Assembly: GCF_027887165.1 (NCBI RefSeq)
Contig: NC_077227.1
Span: 87,235,735-87,299,734 of the forward strand
Direction of reading: 5' to 3'
Length of the DNA: 64,000 nucleotides
Origin: Monodelphis domestica
Lineage: Eukaryota > Chordata > Mammalia > Didelphimorphia > Didelphidae
Below are positions 23,580 through 35,096 of the stretch, one piece after another. Every line of letters starts with the position of its first letter. Position 1 is the stretch's first letter. A model generated the notes under the pieces. That model was not told the DNA's origin. It saw only the letters and a list, made by a program, of their open reading frames with translations, and did no database searches. Both the position numbers and the translations under genes were made by a program.

Positions 23580-24232
23580 TACACTGCTCCCCTGGATGTT
23601 CTATGAACTAATCACTACATTTCTGGACTCTAGAAATTTTCTCTGGCTGTCTCCCCTTCCTATTATATCCTTCCTGCTAAACTCTGCCTTTTGACTTCCA
23701 TAGCTTCCGTTAAGTCCCAACTAAAATCCCATCTTCTCACAAGAAGCTTTTCCTAGCTCCTCTTAATTCTAGTGACTTCTCTCTTAATTATGTCCTAGTT
23801 ATCCTATACATAGCTCGTTTCATATATATTTGTTTGAATTTTGTCTCTCATTGCTTTGTAAATTCCTTGAGGGCAGGGACTATTACTTGCCTCTTTTTGT
23901 ATCCCCATTACTTAGCATACATAATGTCTGGCATTCAGTTCTTTTTCAGTTGTACCTCACTCTTCATGACCCCATGTGCAGTTTTCTTGGCAAAGATTCT
24001 AAAGTGGTTTGATATATTCTTCTCCATCTCATTTTATAAGTGAGGAAACCGAGGCAAAAAAAAAAATGATTTGCCAAGGGAAACCCAGCTAATAAATTTT
24101 TGAGGCCAGATTTGAATGCATGAAGATGAGTCTTCCTAACTTCAGACCCAGCATTCTATCCACTATTCCACTTAGCTACCCTGTCTGGCACAAAGTAGGT
24201 GCTTAATAAATGTTTATTGATGATTGATTTAT
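23580..24232 (+). mobile_element. L2 LINE 3' end split by a SINE
   Basis: Sense L2 from 'ctgctcccctggatgttcta' through 'aattccttgagggcagggac', broken at 23933 and resuming at 24191 with 'caaagtaggtgcttaataaa'. The interrupting MAR1 SINE duplicated 'tgtctggca' on both sides. Confidence 0.85.
23934..24181 (-). mobile_element. MAR1/WSINE-type SINE, antisense
   Basis: Antisense RTE-like tail ('ctcactcttcatgaccccat', 'tttcttggcaaagattctaa'), body ('tgaggaaaccgaggc') and tRNA-like head ('tatccactattccacttagc'). Flanked by 9-bp direct repeats 'tgtctggca' at 23925-23933 and 24182-24190 inside an L2. Confidence 0.9.
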
Positions 24233-24879
24233 TTTGTTTCCTGCTTATATACAAATTTACCTCAGTTCCAAATTCTTTAATTACTTGAACAGATGGATAC
24301 ATCAATCTTTATTTTGCCAGAAAAGTTAGATCAGAATAAATTTCAGTAGCCTAAGTGGACCTTACAAAATTCTATACTTCAGTTTTAACTGTAAGGCATT
24401 CTAATATGACTAGGCACAAAAAAAGTAATGTTCCTATTCATAGCCATGTGTATAAAGGGGGAAGGACTAAGTAGAAAGCCTGGATGGGAGAATATGTATG
24501 ACCAGGCAAAGAATTTTGGACAGAGGATTGGCCACATGAACCACTAATGGATTCAGGACAGGGAGTAACTGAAGGGTAAATGCCAATGTGTTTGTCCTGT
24601 CTGGAAGATGAATTTTTTGTGGAATTGGAACTCCACAGCCTCATCAGAATCAAATCTTGCATAAAACATTTATTAGCTAGTACAAAAAGTTGCCTAGTGA
24701 TGAGGGACAGAAAAGAAGTGGTCAGTGAGTTTCCATTAGGTCGATAGAAACCCTATTCCGTGATCAAGATATTTCTAGGACCCCAGTGCATAAACTGCAA
24801 ATCTCAAGCCAGATCATGAAATAGAAAAATAGATCATGGCAGCAAGGAAGAAGCAATATAGTAAGGTAGAAAGAAAAAA
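24233..24879. other. No recognisable feature
   Basis: No repeat or gene supported. Confidence 0.45.
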
Positions 24880-25075
24880 AAAAGGTTCAATTAGTACAAA
24901 CATGAGTGCAAATTTTGTACTGGACACTTTCTAATTGGGGCAGGACATTAAATTTCATTAGTTTCAGTTTACCCATCTGTAGAATGGGATAATAATAATA
25001 CCTCTCACATTAGATTGCTTTGGGAATTCAGTAAGATGATAGCATGTAAGATGCTTTACAAACCTCACTTTGACA
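24880..25075 (+). mobile_element. MIR/THER1 SINE
   Basis: Sense core and tail: 'cagtttacccatctgtagaa', 'tgggataataataatacctc', 'gatgctttacaaacctcact'. The head is degraded. Confidence 0.7.
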
Positions 25076-26359
25076 TATATCAGCTCACTGTATTCTCAAA
25101 GCAAGCTTGTGTGGAGGGTTTTATTACAATCCTCATTTTACAGACTACTTCCTGTCACCCATCAAGAAGATTGGAAGAGCATGTACTTCCCATAAGCCAT
25201 GAGTCTGTGATTTCCCAGGCAAACTTCTGCCTCGGATGGGTTTGCCTCATGTATGGCTTCTTTCTTTGGTACAGGACCTTGGATAACCTATTTTGCAGCT
25301 GATATCTCTCTCTTTCAAACACCTAAAGAGCAATATGGCAGCTACTGGAGCAGTTGTAGCAACACCAGCTGCAGAAGTAGGACAGCCCAAAAGAAAAGAG
25401 CAGCCAACAGAGAGAGACCACTCAAAATAAAGTTCTCATTTGGCATTGATGGGGCAGTACTCAGTGAAAGTAAATGTAAAATGGCTAATTAGTAGCTATC
25501 ACAAAAAAAAAAAAGACTGAGAGGGCACATTTAGCTCAGTGAAAAAGCATTAACTCCAATGCCTTTGTAAGAAACACATTAACAAACATCTTGTCCATCA
25601 ATCTAGGGAGCCATCTTCCAGAAGGAAAAAAAAAAAACATCCATTATGAACAAAGAGTAGACACATATAAAGGTCAGGAATGGAGATGTACACATCTAGG
25701 AAGTCAGATGCAGACCAGTCATGTCAGTAGGGGTTCACATATATGGAACATGGCAGACCAGGATGTGTTCAAAATGATGCAACTTGCATCTTTGGTGCTG
25801 CGGAGCCACTGAAATCTTTGCATTGCTCTGGAAACCTTGATCTTGAAGTCTCCATCGTCATTAGTAGGCATTGCTTGATTATAAAGTAAACTGTCTCTGG
25901 TCCCTGGCTTAATTGAAATCCCCAGTGTCATTCTGGTCCAAAAATGATGCTATTCAAGAACCACATGGTTCATTTTCTTTCTTCTCTAAAGAGCAGAACA
26001 TATTAGAAATCTCTCTGGAGAACTCTCAAGCTCTGGAATGTTAAAGTTATTCACCTAGCAATTCCAAAATGATACTGTGCCCAGAAAACTCCTTTCTTTG
26101 CCAAAAGTCAAGTTTCTGGGATCAGAGTAGCCAGAGAATTCTATTTTTCCTCAACCTCTACCCAGAAGGTTAATAACCCATGTTGTTAAATTCATCTCTT
26201 AGGATATTTGCAGGTACACATTTCTCATGCAAACTCAGCCACCCAAAATCTGATACCCTTACAAACTGCAAACAGACCACTACAATGACTGAGGAGGACA
26301 AAACCTGAAGATGAAGTGTGCCTAACCTCTAATAGCTTTAAATTTGATAGCACTTAACA
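25076..26359. other. Unassigned; weak retrocopy-like block
   Basis: Around 25332-25514 there is an ATG in a GC-richer context, an AATAAA at about 25424 and a 12-A run at 25503-25514, which together look vaguely like a short processed retrocopy. I recognise no parent gene. A second A-run lies at about 25626. The rest is unassigned. Confidence 0.3.
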
Positions 26360-26590
26360 ACTAAGACTGAAGGAGCTGGAAGGTAAATTGGAATCTGGAA
26401 TACCAGAGTTTAAATTTGGCCTCAGAAATTTATTAATTTTGTGCCCTAGCCTAATGAGTTAGGCCTCAGTTTGTTTGCCTCAGTTTCCTCATCTAATATG
26501 GGGATAAAAATGGCCCCTAGGATCATTGTAAGGATAAAATGAGTTAATATCAACAAAGCACTTTGTAAACCTTAAAGCCTTATATAAATA
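26360..26590 (+). mobile_element. THER1/MIR SINE
   Basis: Sense order: 'aataccagagtttaaatttg', 'gcctcagtttcctcatctaa', 'ggatcattgtaaggataaaa', 'agcactttgtaaaccttaaa'. Confidence 0.8.
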
Positions 26591-26599
26591 ACAATTTGC

Positions 26600-27445
26600 A
26601 AAAGAATCACAAACTATTAAATATATGAAAAATTCTTTAAACCATTCATAAGACACCTGCAAATCAAAGAAACCCTGAGATATTATCTTATACCCAGAAA
26701 CTGGGAAAGAAAAAAAAAGGAGGAATGGTCAATATTAGGGGGACTATGAAAAGACAGGTATACTAGTACATTGTTGGTGGAGCTGTGAATTCTAGCACTC
26801 ATCCTTAAAGCAATTTGTAACCATAAAAATAAATAACTAAAATATCCATCCTAGAGATTCCACCATTAGATGTATACTTTAGAGAAGTCATTAAGAGAAA
26901 AAGAAGGTTCCATATCCACCAAAAATGTTTATAGCAGCACTTTTGTGGTAGCAAAGAACTGGAAACAAACTAGGTGCCCATCAGTTGGAAAATGGTCAAA
27001 TGCATTTTAGTACATGGATTTAATGGAATATACTCATGTTCTAAGAAATTAAAAATAATGCATACAGAGAAGCATGGAAAGAGGTGCATGGATTTTTGCA
27101 AAGTAGACAGTCATGAAAATAGTATATGTAGTGATTACAGAAAAGTAAAGTAAAAAAAACACAGAACAATCATAAATGAATATTTCAGGGTTATAAAGTA
27201 CAAACTTGACCACAAAAAAAGAGATATCAGAAGACATCTCCCCCAAATCCTTTACAGAGGTGGGCAGTCCATAGGTAGGGAACATTACATATGAGGTCAG
27301 TTTTTTAATAGACTAATTGGTTTTCCTGAACTTTTTTCTCTTCCTCTATTTTATTTAAAATATTATAAGCATTATCTTCTGGAACTTAGAAAGGGAGAGA
27401 TATAAACAAAATCTAGACTATATAAAAACAAAAGATATCTGTAAA
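26600..27445 (+). mobile_element. Old L1 ORF2 end and 3' UTR
   Basis: Sense L1: the ORF2 C-terminal coding stretch around 26750-27000, including 'gtggtagcaaagaactggaa' and 'ggtgcccatcagttggaaaa', then a 3' UTR ending in 'aaaaacaaaagatatct'. It matches the orientation-reversed 50700-50960 part of copy A at lower similarity, so it is an older family. Confidence 0.8.
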
Positions 27446-27849
27446 AACCTACTAGTAATCCTCATAAGACAACCAATTCCAATTTTGAATAACTAATTCC
27501 AATTTAATCTTACATGTGCTTTGGTGTCATTTGAGTGAAAGGCCTTTCAATAGAAATCAATTTTTTTTAAGTTCTTTATATTTACTTGAAATTGTACTTT
27601 CTATAATGTCTATACATTTCTTCTAGTTCTACCTCATAGAACTACACAAAAGATATCTAAAAAATTCCACAAATATCTAAAATATTCCACAAATCTTTCA
27701 CATTTTTGAAAAAGAGTTTTATATTCCCCAAAGGGTATGTTTTTTCCAGGATAAAATCCACCAGTTATCTCAATTGCTCCCTGTATCAAATTATTTTGAT
27801 ACCTTCCCACTTTCTGGAATGCCTCACTCCAAATGGAATTATTTGTCAA
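27446..27849. other. Unassigned, possibly old L1
   Basis: Lies between an L1 3' end and an antisense L1. Sequence too diverged for me to place. The minus-strand 110-codon frame (27634-27966) overlaps the start of the next L1 fossil. Confidence 0.4.
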
Positions 27850-28514
27850 TTTCACCTTTAAAATATAATAGACTATAGTTTTCTTTCTCTGTTTTTGCTC
27901 TCCCTGGTTTAGGTAACAAAACTCTATTTGTGTCATAGAAGTAATTTGATAGGACTCCTTCTTCACCTATTTATCCACATAGTATAAGTAGCATTACAAT
28001 TAATTACTTCTTAAATTTTAAGTAGAATTCATTTGTAACTCCATTTGGTCATGGGGATTTATTCTTAGAGAGTTTCTTTATGGCTCTTTCAATTTCTTTT
28101 TCTAAGAGGGAATATATTAAGTATCTTATTTACTTTTTAAATCTATTTTATTGCTTTTCTTTCCTAAACTAGATTCCAGCTTTCTTTTATGATTTGATTT
28201 TTAATTTCAATGTTATTAATGTCTCCTTTGATTTTTCAGAATTTCAATTTTAGTGTTTAATTTTATATTTTTAATTTATTGATTTTGAGGGTTTTTTAGT
28301 TGCATGTCCTGTTCATTGATCTTTCTCTATTTTATTTATGTACACAGTGAGAAATAAAGAATTTGCCTTAAGTACTTTGCATCACACAAATTTTGATGTA
28401 TTGTTTCATTGTTGTCATTATTTTTAATGAAACTCTTGATTATTTATATAATATTTTCTCTGACATTCACTATTTAGTATTAGATTATTTAGCTTCCAAT
28501 TAATTTTTAAATTG
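27850..28514 (-). mobile_element. Old L1 ORF2 fragment (host of nested insertions)
   Basis: Plus-strand reading aligns with 52760-53640 of copy A: 'ttctttctctgtttttgctc', 'tttgtgtcatagaagtaatt', 'gtcatggggatttattctta' and finally 'cttccaattaatttttaaat'. Only the reverse-transcriptase and upstream region is present. It breaks at about 28514 where a younger L1 starts. Confidence 0.75.
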
Positions 28515-30685
28515 TTTTTTTCCAGATTACTTATCAACATAATTTTAATAAATATTTTTGACATTTTGCAATACATCTTTTATTCTCTCTCACCCTTCCT
28601 CTCCTCTCCAAGAAGGCAGATAATATGAAATAGGTTTTATGTTTCATATTATATATATATACACATATATATAGAATAATTACTTCCATGTCATGTTGTA
28701 AAAAATACACATATTACTTATACTAGAGAAAAAATCATAGAGGCAATAAAGCAAAAAATAGTATACTTCATTCTGCGTTTTGAATCCATAAGTTCTTTCT
28801 ATGATGCTGGATAGCCTTTTCTTGTCATGAGTCCTTTGGAGTTGTCTCGGATCCTTTCCTCATTGATAATAGCTGGGTGGCTCAATAGAGTTGGTCTAGA
28901 GATGGGAGGTCCTAGGTTCAAATCTGACCTCAGACACTTCCCAGCTCTGTGACCCTGAGCAAGTCACTTAGCCCCCATTACCTAGCCCTTACCACTCTTC
29001 TGCCTTGGAACCAATACACACTATTGATTCCAAGATGGAAGGTAAGAGTTTAAAAAAAGATAATAGTTAAATCATTCACAGTTGATCTATATAAACTATT
29101 GTTGTTTCTGTTACCAGTTCTCCTGGTTTTGTTCATTTCACTTTGCATTACTTCATATGCCTTTCTAGGTATTTTGTGATCATCTTGTTTTTTTTTTTCA
29201 TTTCTTATGACATAATAGTATTCCATTACAACCATATATCACAACTTTTTCATCTATTCCCCAATTGATGGACAATCCTTTATTTTCTAGTCCTTTGCCA
29301 CCACAAAAAGAGCTGTAGAAATATTTTTATAAAAGTAGGCCCTTTTCTCCTATGTTTGATCTCTTAGGGATACAAACCTATAGTGGTATTGCTGGATCAG
29401 ATATATGAACAGCTTCATGGCCCTTTGGGTTTGGTTCCAAATTTCTCCCAGAAATTGGTTGTATCAGTTCACAGCTCTGCCAAGAGTGTATGTGTACCAG
29501 TTTTTCATATCCCCTCCAACAACTTTCATTTCCTTTTTTTGTCATATTAGTTGGTCTTTTATGTGTGAGGTGTTATCTCATGGTTATTTTGACTCACATT
29601 TTTCTAATTAATAGTGATTTGGAGCACTTTTTTGATTAAAAGTAGTTTTTAGTTATTCATCTAAGAATTGCCTGTTCATATTCTTTGCCCATTTGCCCAT
29701 TGGGTAATGCTTTTTATTCTTATAAATTTGACTCCATTCTCTGTATATTTGGAAAACGGGGCCTTTGTCTGAGACGCTTGCTTTAAAGATTTCTCACTTT
29801 GTTGTCTGCTTTTTAATCATAGTTCCATTGATTGTTTTTGTGCAGAAACTTTTTCACTTAATGTAATCATAATGTTCTTTATGTCTTATTTAGACTTAAA
29901 TTCTTCCCTTATTTATAGTTCTGACAAGTAAACTATTTTCTGCTCCTCTAATTTGTTTATGCTATCTCCTTTATTTCTAAATCATGTGTCCACTTTAACT
30001 TTATCTTAGTATATGGCATGAGGTGTTGGTCTATATCTAATTCTCGCCAGTTTTCTTAGCAGTTTTTTGTCAGATCACGAGTTCTTCCAAAAGCTTGAAT
30101 CTGTCAATTTGTCAGACACTAGGTTACTATGATCATTTACGAGTGTATATTAAGTACATAATCTATTCCATTAGTCTACCACTCTGTTGCTGCTGTTGTT
30201 GTTTTTTGCCACACCAAGTTGTTTTGATGGTTGCCACTTTATAATATAGTTTGAGATTTGGTACAGCTAAGCTACTTTCCTTCATATTTTTCCACTATTT
30301 CCCTTGATATTCTTGGCTTTTTGTTCTTCCAGATGAAATTTATTATTATTTTTCTGGTTCTATGAAATGATTTTGAGTAGTTTGATTGGAATGACACTGA
30401 ATAGGTAAATTTATTTAGGTAGAATTGTCATTTTTATTTTATTTCCTCAGTCAACTCATAAGCAATTAATGTTTTTCCAATTTAAAACTGATTTTATTTG
30501 TGGGAAAAGTGTTTTGTAATTGTGATCATATATTTTCTGGGTTTGTAATGGCAGGTATACACTCAAATATTTAAATTATATACAGTTATTTTATATGGTA
30601 TTTCTCTTTCTATCTCTATGTTGAGATTTATTAGTAATATGGAGAAATTCTGATGATTTATATGGGCCAATTAATTTTAATCTAT
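28515..30685 (-). mobile_element. 5'-truncated L1 nested in an older L1
   Basis: A 3' UTR (28515 to about 29060) is followed by antisense ORF2 up to a point equal to about 52160 in copy A ('ctgatgatttatatgggcca'). Landmarks include 'tattccattacaaccatata', 'ttccccaattgatggacaat' and 'tagtggtattgctggatcag'. Frames are broken. A SINE interrupts its 3' part. Confidence 0.85.
28866..29053 (+). mobile_element. SINE1/Mon-type SINE inside an L1
   Basis: Complete element: 'gctgggtggctcaatagagt', 'gggaggtcctaggttcaaat', 'cattacctagcccttaccac', 'ccttggaaccaatacacact', A-rich tail. Flanked by the short direct repeat 'gataatag' (about 28864-28871 and 29058-29066), so it inserted after the L1. Confidence 0.9.
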
Positions 30686-30689
30686 GCTT

Positions 30690-31330
30690 CCATATCACTT
30701 TTTCTTTAAAATTTATTTATTTATTTAGCTGTTATATTAAAATTCCCAGGTATCTCTCTCCCTCTCTCCCCTTCCTGCATTACAGAAAGCATCATTTAAC
30801 AAAAGACAAAAAGATAGATGTATATGGATTATATGTATATACATATATATTACGTATATATGTTTTTATGTATAGACTATGTATAGATAGATTATATGTA
30901 TATTCATAAATTAGGTCTTCTTTGGTTTTAGTTGTCAATTCTTTTTCTGGGGTGGACATACTCAAGTTATTCTTCAATCAATATTTCTGTTGCATGTAAT
31001 GTTCTTTTGATTCTTCTCATTTCACTTCATAATTTCAAGTAGGCCTTACTATTGTTAATTTCTTAAATTAACCTCATCTTTTCCTATGTCTCAGTAGTAT
31101 CCCATCACAATTATATGCCACAATTTGTTTAGATATTATGCAATTGATAGGCATCCCCTCAATTTCCAATTCCTTGCCACCACAAAAGAGTTGATATTTA
31201 TATATTCACATAATTTCTTTTACTTTTTTCAGATTATTTTAGGAAACAAATCCAATAGTGGTATTGTCCTTTATTGAATAAAATTTTACTGCATTATTAT
31301 TCATCTGAAAAGGTGCCATTTAATATTTCT
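30690..31330 (-). mobile_element. Second nested L1 3' end
   Basis: Another L1 3' UTR plus ORF2 end in antisense: 'gcatcatttaacaaaagaca', 'tctcagtagtatcccatcac', 'aattgataggcatcccctca', 'tccttgccaccacaaaagag', 'ccaatagtggtattgtcc'. It repeats the same part of L1 already seen at 29200-29390, so it is a separate insertion. Confidence 0.75.
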
Positions 31331-31334
31331 ATTT

Positions 31335-31620
31335 TTCTGAATTTTTTGTTTATGCTCTAATTACATGGTCAATTTTTTTGAGATACCACATATAGCAGAA
31401 AAACATATTTTTATTTTCATTTCCCATTCAATTTCCTCCAGAGATCTATCATAGCTCACTTTTATAAAATTCTATTCATCTCCTTAATTTTTTCTATTTA
31501 CTTAGTGATTCAATTTACCTAACTCTAAGAGAGAAAATTTGAGATTCTCCACTAATATAGTCTTAATGTCTTTTCCTTTTTGACTGTCACTGTTAACTCA
31601 AACTAAGTTTGAAGTTAACT
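31335..31620 (-). mobile_element. Continuation of the outer old L1
   Basis: Resumes at the copy A equivalent of about 53735 ('gctctaattacatggtcaat' against 'gacctagtgtatgatctatt') and continues through the endonuclease-side coding region ('gattctccactaatatagtc'). This joins in register with 27850-28514, apart from roughly 100 missing bases. The far end is uncertain (to about 31720). Confidence 0.65.
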
Positions 31621-31839
31621 AAAACTTCCATGCATTTTTACATTAATTTTTCATGTCACGATTCCCTCATCCTATATTTATGAAATTTCATGCTGGTGGT
31701 AGGTTTTTTATTATTGTTGTAATTTTCTATTTTATCTTAAGTACAAGATTCTAAAGATATATTTTAAGGATTTATTCTGAGATAAGTAGCACAGAAATTT
31801 TAAAAGCCTCTGACAGACAGTTCTATAGACCATGCAGTT

Positions 31840-32330
31840 TGGAAACTTTTTCTATCATGTAAGAATCCATTATCTCATCTCTGTCTTTTTGTACCTGATA
31901 CATACTTATTTCCTTTAAGGAGGGAACTGAATGATGCTGCCTACTCAGTTCAAACAATTTGGGTAGATGTCTTCTGATATTTCTTTTCTGGGATCAAACT
32001 TTCTACATGTATTCATATTGCATTTTATCTCATTAGACTGAACCCATCATTTCTACCTCTCGATAAAAGTTAAAATCTTGAATCTATCTTCCAATACATT
32101 TTCTGTTCCTCAAAGATTAGAGTCATCCATGAATGGTTTGAGTAGGCTTTCAAAAATTATTGCTGAAAATATTGAACAGGACACAGTCATTTTCAGAAAA
32201 ACATACTGCCAGTACTAATGACTTGCCTCTCAGAATAGTATCTGTCCACTGATCACCATGTGCCTAGTTGTTTACCCAGCACTGAATCCAACTAACTGGA
32301 ATCCAACTAACTGGAATGCCTTTACCTGTA
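31840..32330 (-). mobile_element. CR1/L3-like LINE fragment
   Basis: Resembles the vertebrate CR1/L3 antisense text: 'gcattttatctcattagact', 'gaacccatcatttctacctc', 'aaaattattgctgaaaatat', 'tgaacaggacacagtcattt', 'tgtccactgatcaccatgtg'. A 15-base tandem duplication ('aatccaactaactgg' twice) lies at about 32283-32312. Strand is my best reading. Confidence 0.55.
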
Positions 32331-32545
32331 AAAATAATAAAAAATAACTTTTACTTATTACTTTAAATTTTGCAGGTTACTTTCCTCCTAACAATCAAAG
32401 ATAGGGGAATATAAATGCTATTTTCTATATTTTATAGATTAGGTAAATGAAATTCTAAGAGGCTTACTTATTTGCCCAGGATCATAGAGCTGGTGATGGA
32501 GATGGGATTTGAATTTAGATCACATGACACCAAGTATAGTTCCCT
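32331..32545 (-). mobile_element. MIR-type SINE, antisense
   Basis: Antisense MIR: 'gaaattctaagaggcttact', 'tttgcccaggatcatagagc', 'gatgggatttgaatttagat'. Confidence 0.65.
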
Positions 32546-32999
32546 ATTAATATAATGAAGATAATTTCAAATAATGTCAAAAAGCTCTCTGGTCTAGGTA
32601 GTCCTCATTTACTTACCTGGTAATCACATTGAAAGAATAACATAAGAATGAACTAATTGTACTTCTAGTACAATAGGTTCCTTATTATCTTTCCAATAAG
32701 AACTTTTTAAAATGTACTTTTCAAAAAGAAAGAATGACGAGCTTGAGAATATTAATTACATTACTTTCAAGATGAATCATCAAGAGAAGGATGATCAAGA
32801 AAAAAATAAGAATGGTTAGAAATAGGGATCGGAAGAAGGGGGGGCAAGATGGGTAGACATGTTCTCAATTACTCCATTCTGATTATCCCATGTTGGCACT
32901 CCTCTCAGTAATATTAGTTTAACTTTCTTCCCTGTTCCCTAATCTCAAATCCTCTCTATGAATCTATTCCATACCTTCTGCTATCTATGCTTTCAGTTT
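32546..32999. other. No recognisable feature
   Basis: No family or gene signature. A short G-run lies near 32840. Confidence 0.45.
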
Positions 33000-33425
33000 A
33001 ATTCAATAAGCACTTACTATGTGAAGAGCACTCTACTATTTGCTTAGGCAATTTAAAAGTTCAGCTAAAACAGACCACATCTGGTAGGAGGCAGTCTGGT
33101 AGGAGGGATGACAAACAGATAATTATAATGTGCAATACTATATAAGTGCATTAGAGAGATAGAAAACCAAGGGCTTTGTAAAGCTTCAGCAGAAAAGTTT
33201 TTACCACAATGGAGAAGGGAAGGCTTCATGCAGCATGTGATGTTAGATGTTAAAGTTTGAGTAGCATTTTTTAACAGAAAAAAAGAATTGAAGGGAGGCT
33301 ATTCTAAGCATTAAAATGTATGGGATGAAGTACTGAGAGATAAGATCAGAAGGGTGACTCATGTAGCACCAGATTATAGAGAAACTTGAAATAATGGATG
33401 AATAATGTATGTAATAGGATTTTGA
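33000..33425 (-). mobile_element. L2 LINE, antisense
   Basis: Antisense L2: 'attcaataagcacttactat', then a block 'aattataatgtgcaatacta' shared with the L2 at 35097, and 'gaaggcttcatgcagcatgt'. Confidence 0.75.
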
Positions 33426-34159
33426 AAATCTGTTGAGCTTCTCTCCGCTCCCCCCCCAAAGAAAATTTTCTCTTCCTTTTACCAGATATTTAAAATTCCT
33501 CCAATGGAAGCAAAGCTTTCCCTTTCACAAGTGCTTTGTTTGTGTATCTGTTTATCTCTCTCTGTCTCTGCCTCCTCTCTCTATTCCTCTCTGTCTCCAT
33601 CTCTCAACATCTTGTCTCTATGTCTGGTTAAAATGATGCATTCACAAATTGTAGGGGTCATTTTGATGGACTTAAATGTATATTTCTCAGCTAGAAAACT
33701 TCCTGAAAGTTCATATCCTTGATAGTTCTTATTAATTATCCTCTCAAGCAAAATTGTCTATTTATTCAGTGGTATTTATCCCATCAATAGTCCTACTTTT
33801 GCACTGTTGGAAAGATTCTGAGATGGAGGGATAGAGTGTGGGTCTTTAACAGATTTGGTGTGATCCAGTCTGTTTAACATTTCTAGTTCAGACTAGAAAT
33901 ATTTCTGGTGGAAGAATTGGGGCATAGAATTTGCTTCAATTTCTCTCTCCCTCTTTCTTGATGCCTCTCACAATTCTTGGTGGAGAAAAGAGGTCATGAA
34001 CTTAAACAATTTAGCATATTTTGATTATGTGCTAAGGTCACTTGTCTTCCCTACTAGATTGGAAACTCCCTAAAGGCAGCAAATACTTTAGTTTATCTTC
34101 CAATTTGCACTAGTAACTAGTGGAATTAATACAGAAATCCTAGTAACTAGATATTTTTA
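33426..34159. other. Mostly unassigned; short sense L2 tip
   Basis: Bases 34040-34110 carry 'ctagattggaaactccctaa', a sense L2-like piece. A C-run (33450) and TCTC-rich patch (33550-33610) give chance open frames. Nothing else supported. Confidence 0.45.
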
Positions 34160-34390
34160 CACGTGTTCAAAAATAATTCACATTTTTGTGATGTTTTAAG
34201 GTTTACAAAACCCTTTCCTTCTGTTATATAGGGAACAGACATTGTCTACAGATGATACAACTGAGGTTATAAAAAAGTAATGGCTTGTTTATCATCAAAC
34301 AGCTAGTAAGATTCTGAGATAGGTTTCAAACACAGATGCCCTGATTCCAAGTTCGACACTAGCACTAAGACACTTTCTCTCAATATTTAT
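34160..34390 (-). mobile_element. THER1/MIR SINE, antisense
   Basis: Antisense order: 'ttttaaggtttacaaaaccc', 'acagatgatacaactgaggt', 'aaacagctagtaagattctg', 'actagcactaagacac'. Confidence 0.65.
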
Positions 34391-34869
34391 TAAATGAATA
34401 AATGAACTTAGAAGTCTGACCATTTCATTCTTCCCCATGTTAAAATGCAGTAAATAACTGAGAGGCTAACCTGGAAAGGAACTTGTATCTCCCTCTGTTC
34501 TAACCCATACTTTTGTGCTTTTCATCTAAAATAAATAAAGAGTCCCTTAAATGAGTTGATCTAGTACTGGCCATTCTTCTCATCTCAAGAGCCAGGGAGG
34601 GTTATAAAGTAAAATCATTTTGCAGATCTTGGTGTCTATTCAGGAGCAGGAAGAAGCTTAGAGGTATAACCTCCTTCAAAAATAAATGTGAATCCTTTGA
34701 ATTATTCACAGTCTATATTCAGCAGACCATGGAGGCCATTTAATGATGGGTACTTTTTCCAACACAACTTTTCTAGTCCTAAAAATATCCTCAGTTCAGC
34801 TCCCCCAGCTCCTGGTAAGCCTCCCAATTTTCACACTTGGAAATTTCACACTTGAAGTACATAAAGCCA
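34391..34869. other. No recognisable feature
   Basis: No repeat family or gene signature seen. Confidence 0.45.
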
Positions 34870-35020
34870 TAGACTTGTAGGTTGTTAAATCTGAAAGGCG
34901 ATTTAGAGTTCATTTTGTCTACCTCCCCTCCTCTTAGAGACAAGGAAATCGAGACCCAGAAAGGTGAAGAGATTTGCCAAAGATGACACTACTACTTAAT
35001 AGAGGCAATGAAGACCTTTC
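34870..35020 (-). mobile_element. MIR3/L3-type element, antisense
   Basis: Contains 'aatctgaaaggcgatttaga', 'gacaaggaaatcgagaccca', 'gaagagatttgccaaagatg', the antisense pattern of this family. Confidence 0.65.
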
Positions 35021-35096
35021 TTGCAGAAATTGTCTTATTTCCTCCCTGCTCCACAATCCCCCTCAGAAGAGTGTGAAACTGTCAAAAAACATTTTC

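Noticed and set aside
28866..29053. tRNA gene
   Set aside because: The tRNA-like boxes belong to a SINE head. There is no complete cloverleaf, and A-rich SINE tails and target duplication are present.
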